From Blastobasis lacticolella (Eukaryota > Arthropoda > Insecta > Lepidoptera > Blastobasidae): 64,000 nucleotides of DNA. The stretch lies in contig LR990053.1 of the NCBI GenBank assembly GCA_905147135.1, positions 4,042,501-4,106,500 on the forward strand, written 5' to 3'. Below, piece by piece: positions 12,610-24,300 of this stretch (position 1 is its first letter; the number at the start of each line of letters is the position of its first letter). The position numbers were made by a program, and so were the translations under genes. Below the pieces are notes generated by a model. The model made no database searches and was not told the origin of the DNA. It worked only from the letters and a program-made list of their open reading frames with translations.

Positions 12610-12984
12610 GGAAGAAGACGCTTCCGCTGATATAATTAGACGTAGGCGTATGGGGCCAAGGAGAAGGCGATACAATCGCTTCCGTCCTCCATTGTAGTGG
12701 GGCCAGCGGGGAAGAGTCGGGGGACTCTTTCCCTGCATTGCATGGTTAAACATGTACGGATGACGTCCAAGTGCATCAGAACGTCTCCTATACATGCTGA
12801 TAGACCCAGCATAGTTTGGGCATCCGCCGGAACACAGTGAAAACTATTTGTGAGGTCCTGTGGTGTTTGATAAAAGGCGGCTGTGGGTATACAGAAGGGT
12901 TTTAGTAGGTAGGGTCCTTTTCGGGCTATCCAACATATCCACGTCACACCCCCGGGTGAAGTGATATCTTACGAAGATGACCCC

Positions 12985-13105
12985 TCTCAAAAAATATGAT
13001 GCCGAAGACCGAGCGAAGTGGCCAGTGAGATGTAGGAAGGCGGGCCGCGGACCCTCGCGCGTCAAGCGACTGACCGACTGGATTTACGGCGATGATAATG
13101 AGTAT
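12985..13105 (+). mobile_element. LINE 3'-end relic
   Basis: 'gatgccgaagaccgagcgaag', 'tggccagtgagatgtagga', 'aggcgggccgcggaccctcg' and GATGATAATG: the end of the same LINE group. Upstream (12610-12985) may belong to it but is not readable. Confidence 0.6.
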
Positions 13106-13322
13106 AGAGTGTATTATCATCATCAGTCATCATGACATTACATAATCTAACCGACAGAAAAATATTGATAAACTCCCGGCCAAGTTAAACTACTAATCGT
13201 AATTTTAATGGAACGAGGCTAATAACTATTTCGATTAAACTGAAACAAAGAAAAGCATCGATATCGGTCAATACGTTCGGGAGCTACGACGCCACACTCG
13301 TCCCCATACATACACATATAAA

Positions 13323-13713
13323 TGTCGCAGCCGGATGGTTAAATTAGCCGGTTAACTAAACGGCTAGCTTTTTGAGCAATTATTTAGTTGAAAATTTGCC
13401 AGTTTCATAAGATTTTAAAGTGATGTTGAAAGAACGATATTGCCTCGAGTTTACGCAGCTCTTCCACACATTGTTCCAATGCTAACCTATCCACAATAAC
13501 TTCAAAGTATAATAATAGTTTGCATTAGGTTTCTATTCGGTTAGTTTAGGTTAGCATTATGACAATGAATGGAAGAGCTCCGTAAACTCGAGGCAATATC
13601 GTTCATTTGACTTTACTTTCAAAGTTCATGAGATTGGCCAATTTTCAATTAAATAACTGCTTAAATAGCTAGCCGTTTAATTAACCGGCTAATTTAACAA
13701 TTTGGCTGCGACA
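13323..13713. mobile_element. fold-back MITE, 391 bp, arms about 165 bp
   Basis: Starts tgtcgcagccggatggtta and ends with the reverse complement (taacaatttggctgcgaca). Pairing continues through cggctagct, atattgcctcgagtttacg and ggaagagct blocks, leaving a small central loop. About 80-85 % arm identity by eye. Superfamily unknown. Confidence 0.85.
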
Positions 13714-14680
13714 TATACACATACACCGAGCCACAGATACAATCGCGAAACTTATAACACTGCCCTAGATGAAACCAAGTTTTATCTAAGAACACCCCCC
13801 TTTTTTCGTGGAGGCTAAAAATTAAAAAACACAAGGCGGTTTAAATTTTTTATTTTAAAAACATGTGAAATTTAACAATTACTGTTTGTACTAATGACAT
13901 AAATAAATACAATCACGGAAATTATGATTAAATGCACAGGTTTTACTTTTGATAATTGTCTAACGACTAATTAAATAAGATAACCTATTTAAGTAGCAAA
14001 TAATTTAAGATACCTAAATAGTATTTTTTTGCATTAGGGTTTTATTGGTCCCACAATAACACTTAAACTATAAGTACTTTTAATACAGAATGTGACAATA
14101 AAAATAATAATTACAATACTGTAAGAAATTGGCAATAACTGCGGAACTTTAGAAAACAGTTGCTTAAAATAAGTACGTACTCGGGTTTAACACCTAAAAA
14201 TGTCTTTTCAATAAATTTTTCAATATTCGAGTTAAGTCACTTTCAATAAGTATTTAGGCATTACTACAAAGTGTAAAGTAGTCAAAACTTACTTCAGGTA
14301 GTATAAAAGGGCTAAGTACTCTACGTACATTTTTATTTTTGTATAACAAGGCACAAAATGCAAATAAATATGCTGGTGCAATAAGCACTTAAATATGTAT
14401 AGTGTATACTAGGATAAGTATGTTTGCTGAGTTTTATCGTTTAGGAAGCACTGTAAACAACCTATCATAAACTGAACAAATCCGAAAAGCGAAACTAAAA
14501 CTAGTTGTAAAATCTCCACTAAATTGTCCTTTGGCCATGTACGTAACGTGCCATTTCAAAAATCAACATATAATTTAAAAAAAATCATGATTTGGCGTCC
14601 CAATTAAATGGAAGAGCGGGCATGGAAAATTGTCATGATTATTCCACCTCATAACATTTTTGAATAATAACACTCATTAC
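13714..14680. other. AT-rich stretch, possible 3' UTR of minus-strand genes
   Basis: Very AT-rich, no ORF. On the minus strand it lies downstream of the SLC22 stop and the candidate exon, and holds several AATAAA-like hexamers (for example near 13848 and 14335). Whether any is used cannot be told. Confidence 0.3.
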
Positions 14681-14859
14681 CTAGATCACACTGGCTTCAT
14701 TCCACCGTACTTTTATAGGTTTACCAACAATACTTTCCAAGGCCAGCCATTCAAGTTCAGTCCTCGTGCATTGTCCACATGACAATAACAGCGGGTTTAA
14801 AGGTTGATTGCTGTTGCAAGCGTCGTTTCTCCAACATACAGAATACGTGTCATTTCGTA
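14681..14859 (-). other. candidate terminal coding exon, unknown protein
   Basis: A 58-codon open frame ending in TAG, preceded by a good acceptor (aatttgtgtttag|TACG) in phase 1. The peptide contains YSVCWRNDACNSN, LLLSCGQC and ELEWLALESIVGKPIKVRW. Five cysteines remain downstream of the acceptor counting none from the intron side: C-x5-C, then C-x2-C, with no sixth visible. It looks more protein-like than nearby random ORFs, but I recognise no family. It lies 280 nt downstream of the SLC22 stop on the same strand. Its phase does not fit exon 5 of that gene, so it would belong to another gene or be an alternative end. It may also simply be 3' UTR sequence. Confidence 0.25.
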
Positions 14860-15140
14860 CTAAACACAAATTAGACTAGCTGGAAATCTGCATGACAATA
14901 TGTTTAACGTCTTTACTTATGCATTTCATGATAAAGTGGTACTACTATCTGGTACGCATAAACATACCATATTTGTTTCTGTTGAAGAGCCGGTACGCTT
15001 GTTAAGTTAAGAAGATACATACACTGAATATTCTATAGTCAAATGGCGACAATCCGAGTCCTTGAATACTTTCCAGCAACAAATGACAGAACAATACAGG
15101 CACTAATAACTATGTCGTTGAGAACTCTTTCACAACCAGA

Positions 15141-15308
15141 CTACAGCTCTAGGCTGGGTTTCCTCTTCATTCGGGAGAGTTGTTCTGCTTCCTCTATGGT
15201 GTCAGGCAACCTTATGTTCTGCGTCTCTGGCAACAACATCACCAGGAATGTGCAGATGCAGCACATGCCTCCGAATATCACAGTCGGCATAGATTTGTGG
15301 TACTGCGA
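15141..15308 (-). CDS. SLC22-like transporter, last coding exon (TM12 and C-terminus)
   Basis: 168 nt with acceptor aatttccag|TCGCAGTA and stop TAG at 15143-15141. It encodes the last membrane segment (PTVIFGGMCCICTFLVMLL), the LPETQN motif that closes most MFS transporters, the acidic LPDTIEEAEQL tail typical of insect SLC22 members, and a basic end (RMKRKPSLEL). The 3' UTR continues below 15141; its end was not located. Confidence 0.9.
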   Translation of the reverse strand, partial: SQYHKSMPTVIFGGMCCICTFLVMLLPETQNIRLPDTIEEAEQLSRMKRKPSLEL

Positions 15309-18300
15309 CTGGAAATTAAGGCATGTTAGTATGAGGCTTGTGTAGTTCGTCAGAGTAGGTAGAATATTTCTGCTAAGGTTGTCAAGCAAGGCGACTTCTA
15401 AATCTTCTATTCTACATTTACAAAACACACTGTTTGAATGCCAATTACAATATTCTGAAAATTAGTTAGTTTCTTCGCTTGTTCTTTCTCTTAGGAACAG
15501 AAGTTAGGACCTACGTACGCCAGAAAACGGCCAACAACGTTCTGTAGCGGATTATCAACACTGCTATCACAAAACCGTCTGTCTGGAAATTAATATGTAA
15601 TTTGTAGGCTCAATGGCGCTTTACGAACAGTTGGTGCTGAGGATGATAAGTGCGAGTTTTACAGACATTCACATAAGAAACAAGATTAAAGTAAAGTGCT
15701 GAAAATAGAACTGAAAATAACACAAATATTTTTAAAACTTGTGGAAATACCACGTTTATATATCATAAGTAAATTCATTAGTGCCCAATTAAATACCACA
15801 TTTTTCCTTATAGGTGTTCATAGCTTGTAACTTTTTGTTTTGATTCTTCTTGTGGTAGTGGTCGTGATATAGATGCAAGTTGTTAGACATTCAACGAAAA
15901 ACATGAAGATAAATTGAATGCCTCACAAACGCTTGGTAATATGGCTTCTGATGACTCTTCAGTTGTAGATGTAAGAGATAGAGATTCGATCGGTATGAAA
16001 GACAAAGACATAGGGGTGGCTATGTTTAGAAGTGAACATGCTATGGCGGTAATGATGATGGTAGGGGACATTTTTAACACACCAGTTTGTGTTGTTTATC
16101 AAATAAAATTAAAAGGAAGAAAGTTGAAGGATCATCTTACCAACAAAGGCGTAAGCGGCGCGATCAAGGATCCAATCCTTCCAGCAGTAGAGCAGAAGCT
16201 GATCAACGTCTGTCGCAGGTTCGTCGGGAACACTTCAGAGACGTAGATGTAGACTGAGGAGTAGGCCATGGTCACGCTCCACTTCCCGATCAGGTATAAC
16301 CCGATTGACCACCAGGCCGCTGCGACCAAACGGAATCTGCTTTGAGAAATTATATCTTATGGTCTCCCTCGGCTTGCTTTGCAACTTTGGGTACATTGTT
16401 GAGACGACTAGACTTAGGTGGGGGACGGAAAAGCGGGATATCCCGATCGAAATGTGGCCACCCGACTGAGGAACTATCCTTATAGAATACCGCAGACAAA
16501 TAATATTATTTATCTACATTCATAGCTTAATGTTTTAATTACATACTAGAAAACAGTCGAGGATAGACTTTTTTCACGACAGTCTATAAAATTTTAAAAT
16601 GTATTTTTTGATACATCATTTTCTAGACTATTTTTATTACAGCTGTATCATAAAATAAGTTTTTGATCATACTTTTATTTCTTAAATCTTTGTCGGGCGC
16701 GGTTAATTGGCTGAATATCGAACTATGCCGTTATCTGTGGATGGAGGGTCAGTGAACTTGTATGGAATTATTTTTCCGCTAAACAGAATATTATTTGTAA
16801 TTGTTGTAATTTGAGTTTGTGAATATTTTTTCTTGTTTGAAGCAATTAAAAAAATAAATGTTTTAGTAGTGAAGTGAATTTCTTGCCGCTTGATGTCCTC
16901 GACGCGGCAACAGAAATAACTCACAGCTTACTTTCAGCAAAGATGAGAAAATTATAAGTACGAAATACATATGAGTGTAGATAAAATAGTGTTTACAACT
17001 CCATATGAATACACTCGTATCCCCTTTACCCCTAATACCCCTACTTTAAACAGTATTATGTCCCAGGTGGCTTTGGCGTTTGGCTATATAGCATTTGACA
17101 ATTTGCTGCCAGAGCAACATGTTCCATTTAAATTAATATTGGGTAACATAAAAATTGCCCTGGGTAAATAAATAAAAAGGGAGTTAATTTGATAAAAATA
17201 ATTATTTGATCAGGCGTGTAACTCTGATAATTTTCGTCATTACGATGTAGGTACAGAACTACAAAAAATTTTGTATGGAACTTCGAAATTCTCAATACAT
17301 AATCGCGATGAAGAACATTCTCAATGTTATTTAGAACTTCGATATTTAAAATTACACTCTTTGACCAGTGAATCTACATTCAAAGTATTATAAATGCAAC
17401 AGTGTATCAGCCTGAAAAGCAAAGGTAGAGAATCACCTCTTAACTAATACGAAAAACGAACGAAGTCTTGTTATACAAGCCATTGCATGGAAGTGGGCAA
17501 TATTTACCCATAATAAACACACGTGGTACTTTGTTGATAGTTTTGAACTTCCACTATTTACCTACCATTGTTTATTCTCCTCGTAACATCATCAACAGTA
17601 CCTTCTCAAATTTAGACATATTTATTGTGATTTACAAACATACTTAAACATACATACATAATTCTCACACCTGTCTCGCACTGGTGGTGTAGGCAGAGAC
17701 TATGGACCGCCGCTTTGTCCTGACACAACTCATATACTCATACTCACAACTCTTAGTAATTTAGAAAAATAATGTTATTTTACAACAAAAATCTAGGATG
17801 TTAAATATTTGCAGTTATTGTACTGTGCACAGGCCAGTCGATTAAAAGCGTCTCGTCAAACACATTCACAAAGATGAACGTGTAGGTAGGTAGGTAGGTA
17901 TCTTGTTCATCTAACTTTATTTACATGATATGGAAATTGTATTGTGTGTGTACTTTGAACGCATGCCAGCTTTAGATAACTGACCTGTTTTTATGACCAT
18001 AATATTTTATTTTCAGTAATTCATCATCATTATCTTGGCGTTAATCTTCCGTTCCTGCGTGCTCTCGCGCACGAAGGAACGGGGTCCGCCTTGACCATAA
18101 TCCAGGATTTGGCAGATCAGGTAATTACAGTGGAGCGATTGCCATCTGACCTCCGTGACCCTGCTACCGGGGAACCTGACCAGATTTGATCATGGTTATA
18201 CATTCAGTCGCCTGAATGTGCAGGTTCCATCACGATGTTTTCCCTCACCGTAAGAGCATCGGTTAGTATTCAACTAATGTACATAACTCAGAAAAGTATC

Positions 18301-21300
18301 ATTGGTACATTGTAGCAGCTCGTTTCGAACCCAGCCACCGATGCTCCTACACTACATTCAGTAATTAATATACGTTAATTCAAGCTAGTTTAAATACTTA
18401 CACTTTGGTAGAAATGAGAATAGCAAGCTTGTGACTGCGCATAGTATGTAGCAAGCTGTCAGAGTCTTTTTCCTCCCATATTTGTCTAGTACTATAACGA
18501 CTACTATGTACGCTGGTATCTCCACTAACACCACCAGCATGAAGCTCACGTATCTGTTACCACTCAGGGATACAGAGTTTATAGACATGCCATAGTATAC
18601 TAGAGAGCATGTGATCCATAGAAAGGAGCATACAAGTAATCGCTTCCATATTATGATCGAGCGAATTGCCTTCGCAAATTGGGTTCGTGGTTCCGCCGTT
18701 TGATTCTTAGGCTTTAGTAGTGGATCTGCTAAGGCGTCGAGTTCCAACTTCCTAGGGTCTAAGTTGTTGATTTTCGCCGCGCTTTTCAGTATCTGGACGG
18801 CTTCTGAGCGCCTGCCCTTGCTTAGTAGCCATCTGGCGCTTTCATTCATGAACCATACGTAGACGACGACAAGGACTGCTGGAGTGTACAGGATAAGGAC
18901 GTATGTCCTCCAGTTATCCACCAGCCAGGCTAACAGGGCTATGAGGACCACGCCAATGACGAAGGTCATATTGCACATAGCGGAGACGATTACTCGCTGT
19001 TTAAGACCGACCAGCTCCACAACTGCAAGAGAAACATAAATAAAAATAATGGCCTATAAAGTTGATTGATGACTACTTCACTAGACTATAATTGTTCTTT
19101 TAATTCAGGTGTAGAGACTAGTAATGTTTCCTTACAAAATTTGTTTATGTAAATTATATTTTGCTTTTGCCATTACTTCACTTTAATTAAAAATGTTTAG
19201 AAGAATAAAGAATTTAATGAATAAGAATCAGATATCTATATAAAATTTATCGATTATGAAAATTATATTTGCAATTTTTGCCTTTACTTCCCTATACTAA
19301 CGGTTAAACTAAATTATTCCATCAATAACAATTTAAAGACTAGAATAACAATCTTGTGTACGTGACACGACTTCTGACACTGGACTTCAGAAGCTCACTT
19401 CATACTCACTGAGAACGTAAGCCGAGGGGTACAGTCCACCACCAAAGCCTGCTTCTAAGAAGTGCATAGCCAGGTAGGTTATGTAGTCCGGTGAGAAGGA
19501 TCTGGCTATGCCAAATACTAGACTGGCTGTGCACGCGCAACCGATGGCCACCTTTCTGCCATAGCGATCGGATAAGGCGCCAGTTACGAGCATGGCCGCG
19601 AACATGCCAGTATTGTGGATGGTGCCAACCAACGCCCTCTTCCATTCTTGGCAGCCGAGGTTGAACTGAATTCGGAGAAAGATTTTTTAGAATAGGTGCT
19701 CATCTTAAGTGGAACATTGATAGGAGCACGTTCCTGCATGGGAGCAGTATTGAAATTTTACCAAAATATATTGATAAACTTTGATGTCTATGCTCTGCTC
19801 TTCATGTGTGCTGGAGCTCCCGAACACCCATGGAGTCTGTTAAGGCCCAGGTGTCCGCCTGGATGATGACCACTACAACTGTTTCAGCCGCCAAGTAACA
19901 ATGCTTTGTTGAGTTACTGTTTGAAGCCTTGTTGAGTTCCCGTTTGAAGGCTGTCTTCGAGGTCATTTCGTCTTAGTAATTAATGTTATGTCATTAACTT
20001 GCGCATTTTCGTTACTTGAAACCTAAGTCCGTGAATAGTAGATGTTATTGACATTTACCGCTTGCCATCAGGTGGACTCTATTATCACTGAGTAATAAAA
20101 GAGTTACATCGCTTTTGTGTGTCGCTTCAATACAGAAGCTACTCATTTAAGGGCTGGATCTGTAATATTAGATTTCAAATGACGTAACAAATCCCCATAC
20201 CTCTTTCACGAAGGATTTATCGATCTCGTAAATGTAGTTCTGACAAGGTACTGTTATGTTAGTATGGAAAGCGTCCGCGGTACATTGCAGACTAGTCTCG
20301 TCGACTCGTGCGTTCATCTTGCATGACTCCGGCCTGTTCTTCTCGAAGTTGGTCGGTATTGCGAAGCTGACCCAAGACGTGTCGTTCACTATTGGGTCAC
20401 ACCCTGGCACTTCACATCTGGAAAATAGTATATGATCAGTATTTTGACTTTCGAAAGCTTTAGTAATTATTGGAGACGGTCTTGGATCTTAAGACGTTTT
20501 TTATACCAATTAGATGGCAAACTAGCTTTCGGCCTGCCTATGGGTAGGCAGTCATCGTATACTATGGATTTAGTTGCATCTGGACACAATATCAATGGGA
20601 CCCTTTCCCAATGGGACGCAGTTTGAGACGCAATGCCTCGTGGACACACCGATATACTCTCTAATAGATGCGGAAATTATTGAGAATATTATACCTAATA
20701 GGTATAATATTCTCAATAATTTCCGTGTGGTGTGGTGACCGGCAGGGTAGAATAGCACCAATCCCTTACGCTCATGGGTGTCGTACAAGGCGACAAATGT
20801 TTTCGAGGCAAAAGATCAATAGTCTCCGTAGTCTGGATGATGGGCAGCAGCATTTTTCATTGTTATAATTAAACACTGCGATCTCCAACCCGCCTGCCAA
20901 GCGTGGAGATTATGGCAATAACCTCCCCTTTCGTGTGAGAGGCCCAAAGTCCTGCAGTGGACTGTTACGGGCTGTGATGATGTGATGATGATTCTCAATA
21001 ATTTCCGTCTAACACACTACAGAAATCAAAATAAGATACGCACCTAAAGCTTGTGTTAAACTAACCTCATTGTGATTTCTGTGCTAGACACCCCTATGCG
21101 TGACCGACAACACTTAACTGATACCTATCCATTATCTCGGAGGCTAAAATAGGCAGTCGAATTTAAACGTTGAAGCTTGTCGGAAGATATAGGTAAGCCT
21201 ATCAGCGTAATCGATTCCGAATGAGAATGAAAATTACTTCAAAATCGATGAACACTTATTGTGTTCCATTTACAGCAAAGGCAAATCCTTTTCAGCTAAT

Positions 21301-24300
21301 TGATTTTCCATTTTGCCGGCGAAGAAGGTAAAACGTGCCTAGCCTGCCTAGCAAGTCGCGTCAGGCGACACGACATTCGCTAAATTATGAACACTTGAAA
21401 AGGCATTTATGAAAGCATCCTTTATGAACAACATCATAGATTACTATGGGGGTAGGATTACCTAAGCCCAACAATATATTAAACAACATATTAGTTTGGC
21501 CATCAACGAGGAAACGCCGCCAGCATTCTGGGAATGTTCCCGCTTGGCAGTAATCTAGAATCAGCTTTTAAAATGTAATTTTTTTGTGTAATATTTTTTA
21601 AATTGTATTTTTATGATTGTACATATTGTAGTGTAACTATGTATTTGATTAACGTTATATAATTATCAAAATATGTAGTACATACTGCATCTACACCCGT
21701 AAGCTGGCGTACTTAATTTGTAACACCTAAAATATTAGGTTTTGATTATTCATAAGAAAATAAAAAAGTATAGGTACTGTGTGTTGTAATAACGTCAGCT
21801 ATAATGTCTTTTTATCGTCTCAAAATCGCATCTCAACTTTATATTTAATTTTTTTTTACCTAATGTCATTCAGCTGAACTGCAAGGTGAGATATGATTGC
21901 ATGGGTGTGAGCAGTAGTTTTATATATTATTAAAATAAGTTTAGTTAATTAAATATTTTAATAGTAACAGTTGTTTTATATATTATTAAAATAAGTTTAG
22001 TTAATAAGCTTTATTAATCTTTCCTTCGTTGTAATAATATTAAAGATTTGATTCTTATGAAATTCAGGTTTAAACAAACTCAGTTACACTGATGAAAAGT
22101 TATATTTGGGCGTTATTTAAAACTCCCGAGAATGTTTTAAGCTAAAAGTGTGTCCGTTTTAGGTTATAAGCTACTTTTCACCCCAGAATAAATATACAAG
22201 AAAAGCTCTAAAAAATACCCAATGTCGACTGAATGAAAGAAAGTACGTAGAAAGACATAGACATACCTACATACACGCAAACAAACAATCTATCAAGGAA
22301 ACCTTAAGGAAACAAACAAAATAAAAAGATAGCAGTTTCTTTGAAAATAGGCATAAACTGACTTATCCAATCTATCCTCACAACCATACAGGCTTTAGAT
22401 ATAAATACATTCAGAGTATGATACCCATAGACAAATATTTGTTTAGGATAGGGGTCGACCTTAATCTTTACTGATCAATGGAGATATACCGCCACTGTTT
22501 GGACCAACTTTCCCGGAACTATTACGTACCAAAATATGCTTCGGATACATAAATACCCGAATATAATAATGTATGGTATACATAATTACGTGATTTGAAA
22601 GTATTACAACTACGCTACTAAAGACGACTCTAATTCAGTGGTACAAATTACAGTACCAACGAGTTTTGAGTAAAGAATTTCGGTGGGTTGGCGAGACGTT
22701 TCTACTTTGTAAAGTTATCCAGGTTCAAATCAGTCAATGAGATTTTACTGATATCTACCTACAGACAGGTGGTCTCCTCGCGCTTTGTATTTAGGCGGCT
22801 TCATACGACACTGCGACAGGGCCGATGTAGGATGCAGATGAACAGTTGATACTAATCATTACGTAGTATAAAAAATTTCAGTCCTCCGCACCCAAAAGCG
22901 ACTTAGTTTCATACTGCTTAAGGTTTACTTGCAACTGTCTGTTCTAGATTGACCCTGCCGTAGAATCGTATGACCGCCATTTCGAAGGCCAGCGGTCCCG
23001 GTTGGTGCTGATAGCATTCGCCTTATGCTCTGATTAATCCAGGAATTGGCAGGACAGGAAATTACTTAGCTGACCCCCACGACCCTGCTGACAGGGGAAC
23101 CTAACCAACTCTTATTAATGAATGAGCCCTAAAAATTCGTCGATACGTTAGCCTTTATCACGTTGAATGGGTGACAGATTGGCAAAATGTGGAAGTAGTC
23201 TTCGGTGTATGAGTAGTGTAGTGTAGTACAGTGAGAAGTATGTATCTCCCAGTCAACCCCGTTTAGGATTGTGGCGCGTAGGTAGTAATTTCGGAGGCTA
23301 GTTTCACATGCGCCCTTCAATTAATGTGTTTATTTGATATATGTATTGAATGTGGCATTACATCTAAATAATACCCGATCACGTCAATACCAAATTAGCA
23401 AAGCAGTATGTAATCATTAGGAGCAAATTGTAGGCATCAAAGTTACTCTTCTCCATAGATTAGTGAATTTCTCTCATAAGCTCCTCCAACGAGTTCATTA
23501 AAACTCCGCCCTTTGAAATCAAGTTTTCTGCGAATTCCAGAGATCATTAAATATCTCGCTCAGATTCTTGTTTGATGTCGTTCGAACGGCAAACATTGAA
23601 GTGTTTTCATATATTCAGTATATCTATATGAAATTTAAGGGAATATAGCGTAAACAAACGCTTGCAATTAACGTTTACTTTGCTTAAATCGAGTTGGAAC
23701 GTTTGAAATTATTAATATCGTGATAGGCACATTTGCTTTGAACGTTATCAGAGTAGTTTTGAAAGTTAGCGTCTTATTGATTTGTGTCGAACATCACAGA
23801 ATTCCATATTCGAGTTGACGTAGAAGTTATATTTACCTCCCGGTACCCAGTGACTAATTAATTCCTTCTGTTTTCTAGAAAATGTTCCATTAGAATATAT
23901 TCTATTCCATTGGTAACAGGGTCACGGATGTCAGATGGCAGTCGCTCCACTGTAATTATCCGATCCGCAAATCCTGGATCATGGTCAAGGCGGACCCCGG
24001 GCCCTCATGCCCCCCTACGCGAGAGCACAACCGGGACATTAACGCAGACAATTTAAATACTTCTATAGTTTGAGATTGGTATAATTTGTAAAAATAACTC
24101 CCAAGAGACAGTTGCTATCCGGCAAAACTACCCAAACATTTAAAGAAACACTTTGCCGGCAGCAATTTCATAAATCGCTTTTCTCACAATCCATTAGGAA
24201 TCGCCGAAGCGAAATACTGTACCTGTAGAACTGTTCCTGCGCCTCAAAAATGTAGCCGCACTCAAAGAAACTGCTAAGCAACACGGGGAATAGCAGTAGG

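Noticed and set aside
16703..16924. 73-codon minus frame in SLC22 intron 4
   Set aside because: No resemblance to the transporter and no matching phase; poly-Lys/Asn stretch typical of AT-rich chance ORFs.
17882..17900. GTAG repeat as a regulatory element
   Set aside because: Short tetranucleotide microsatellite; nothing supports a function.
16340..18400. A missing micro-exon between SLC22 exons 4 and 5
   Set aside because: Not needed: using the GTGTAA donor closes the frame and gives the normal family length. Kept only as the refuting alternative.
20668..20868. 66-codon plus frame
   Set aside because: Runs across the palindrome and a family C SINE; similar peptides appear wherever this SINE occurs.
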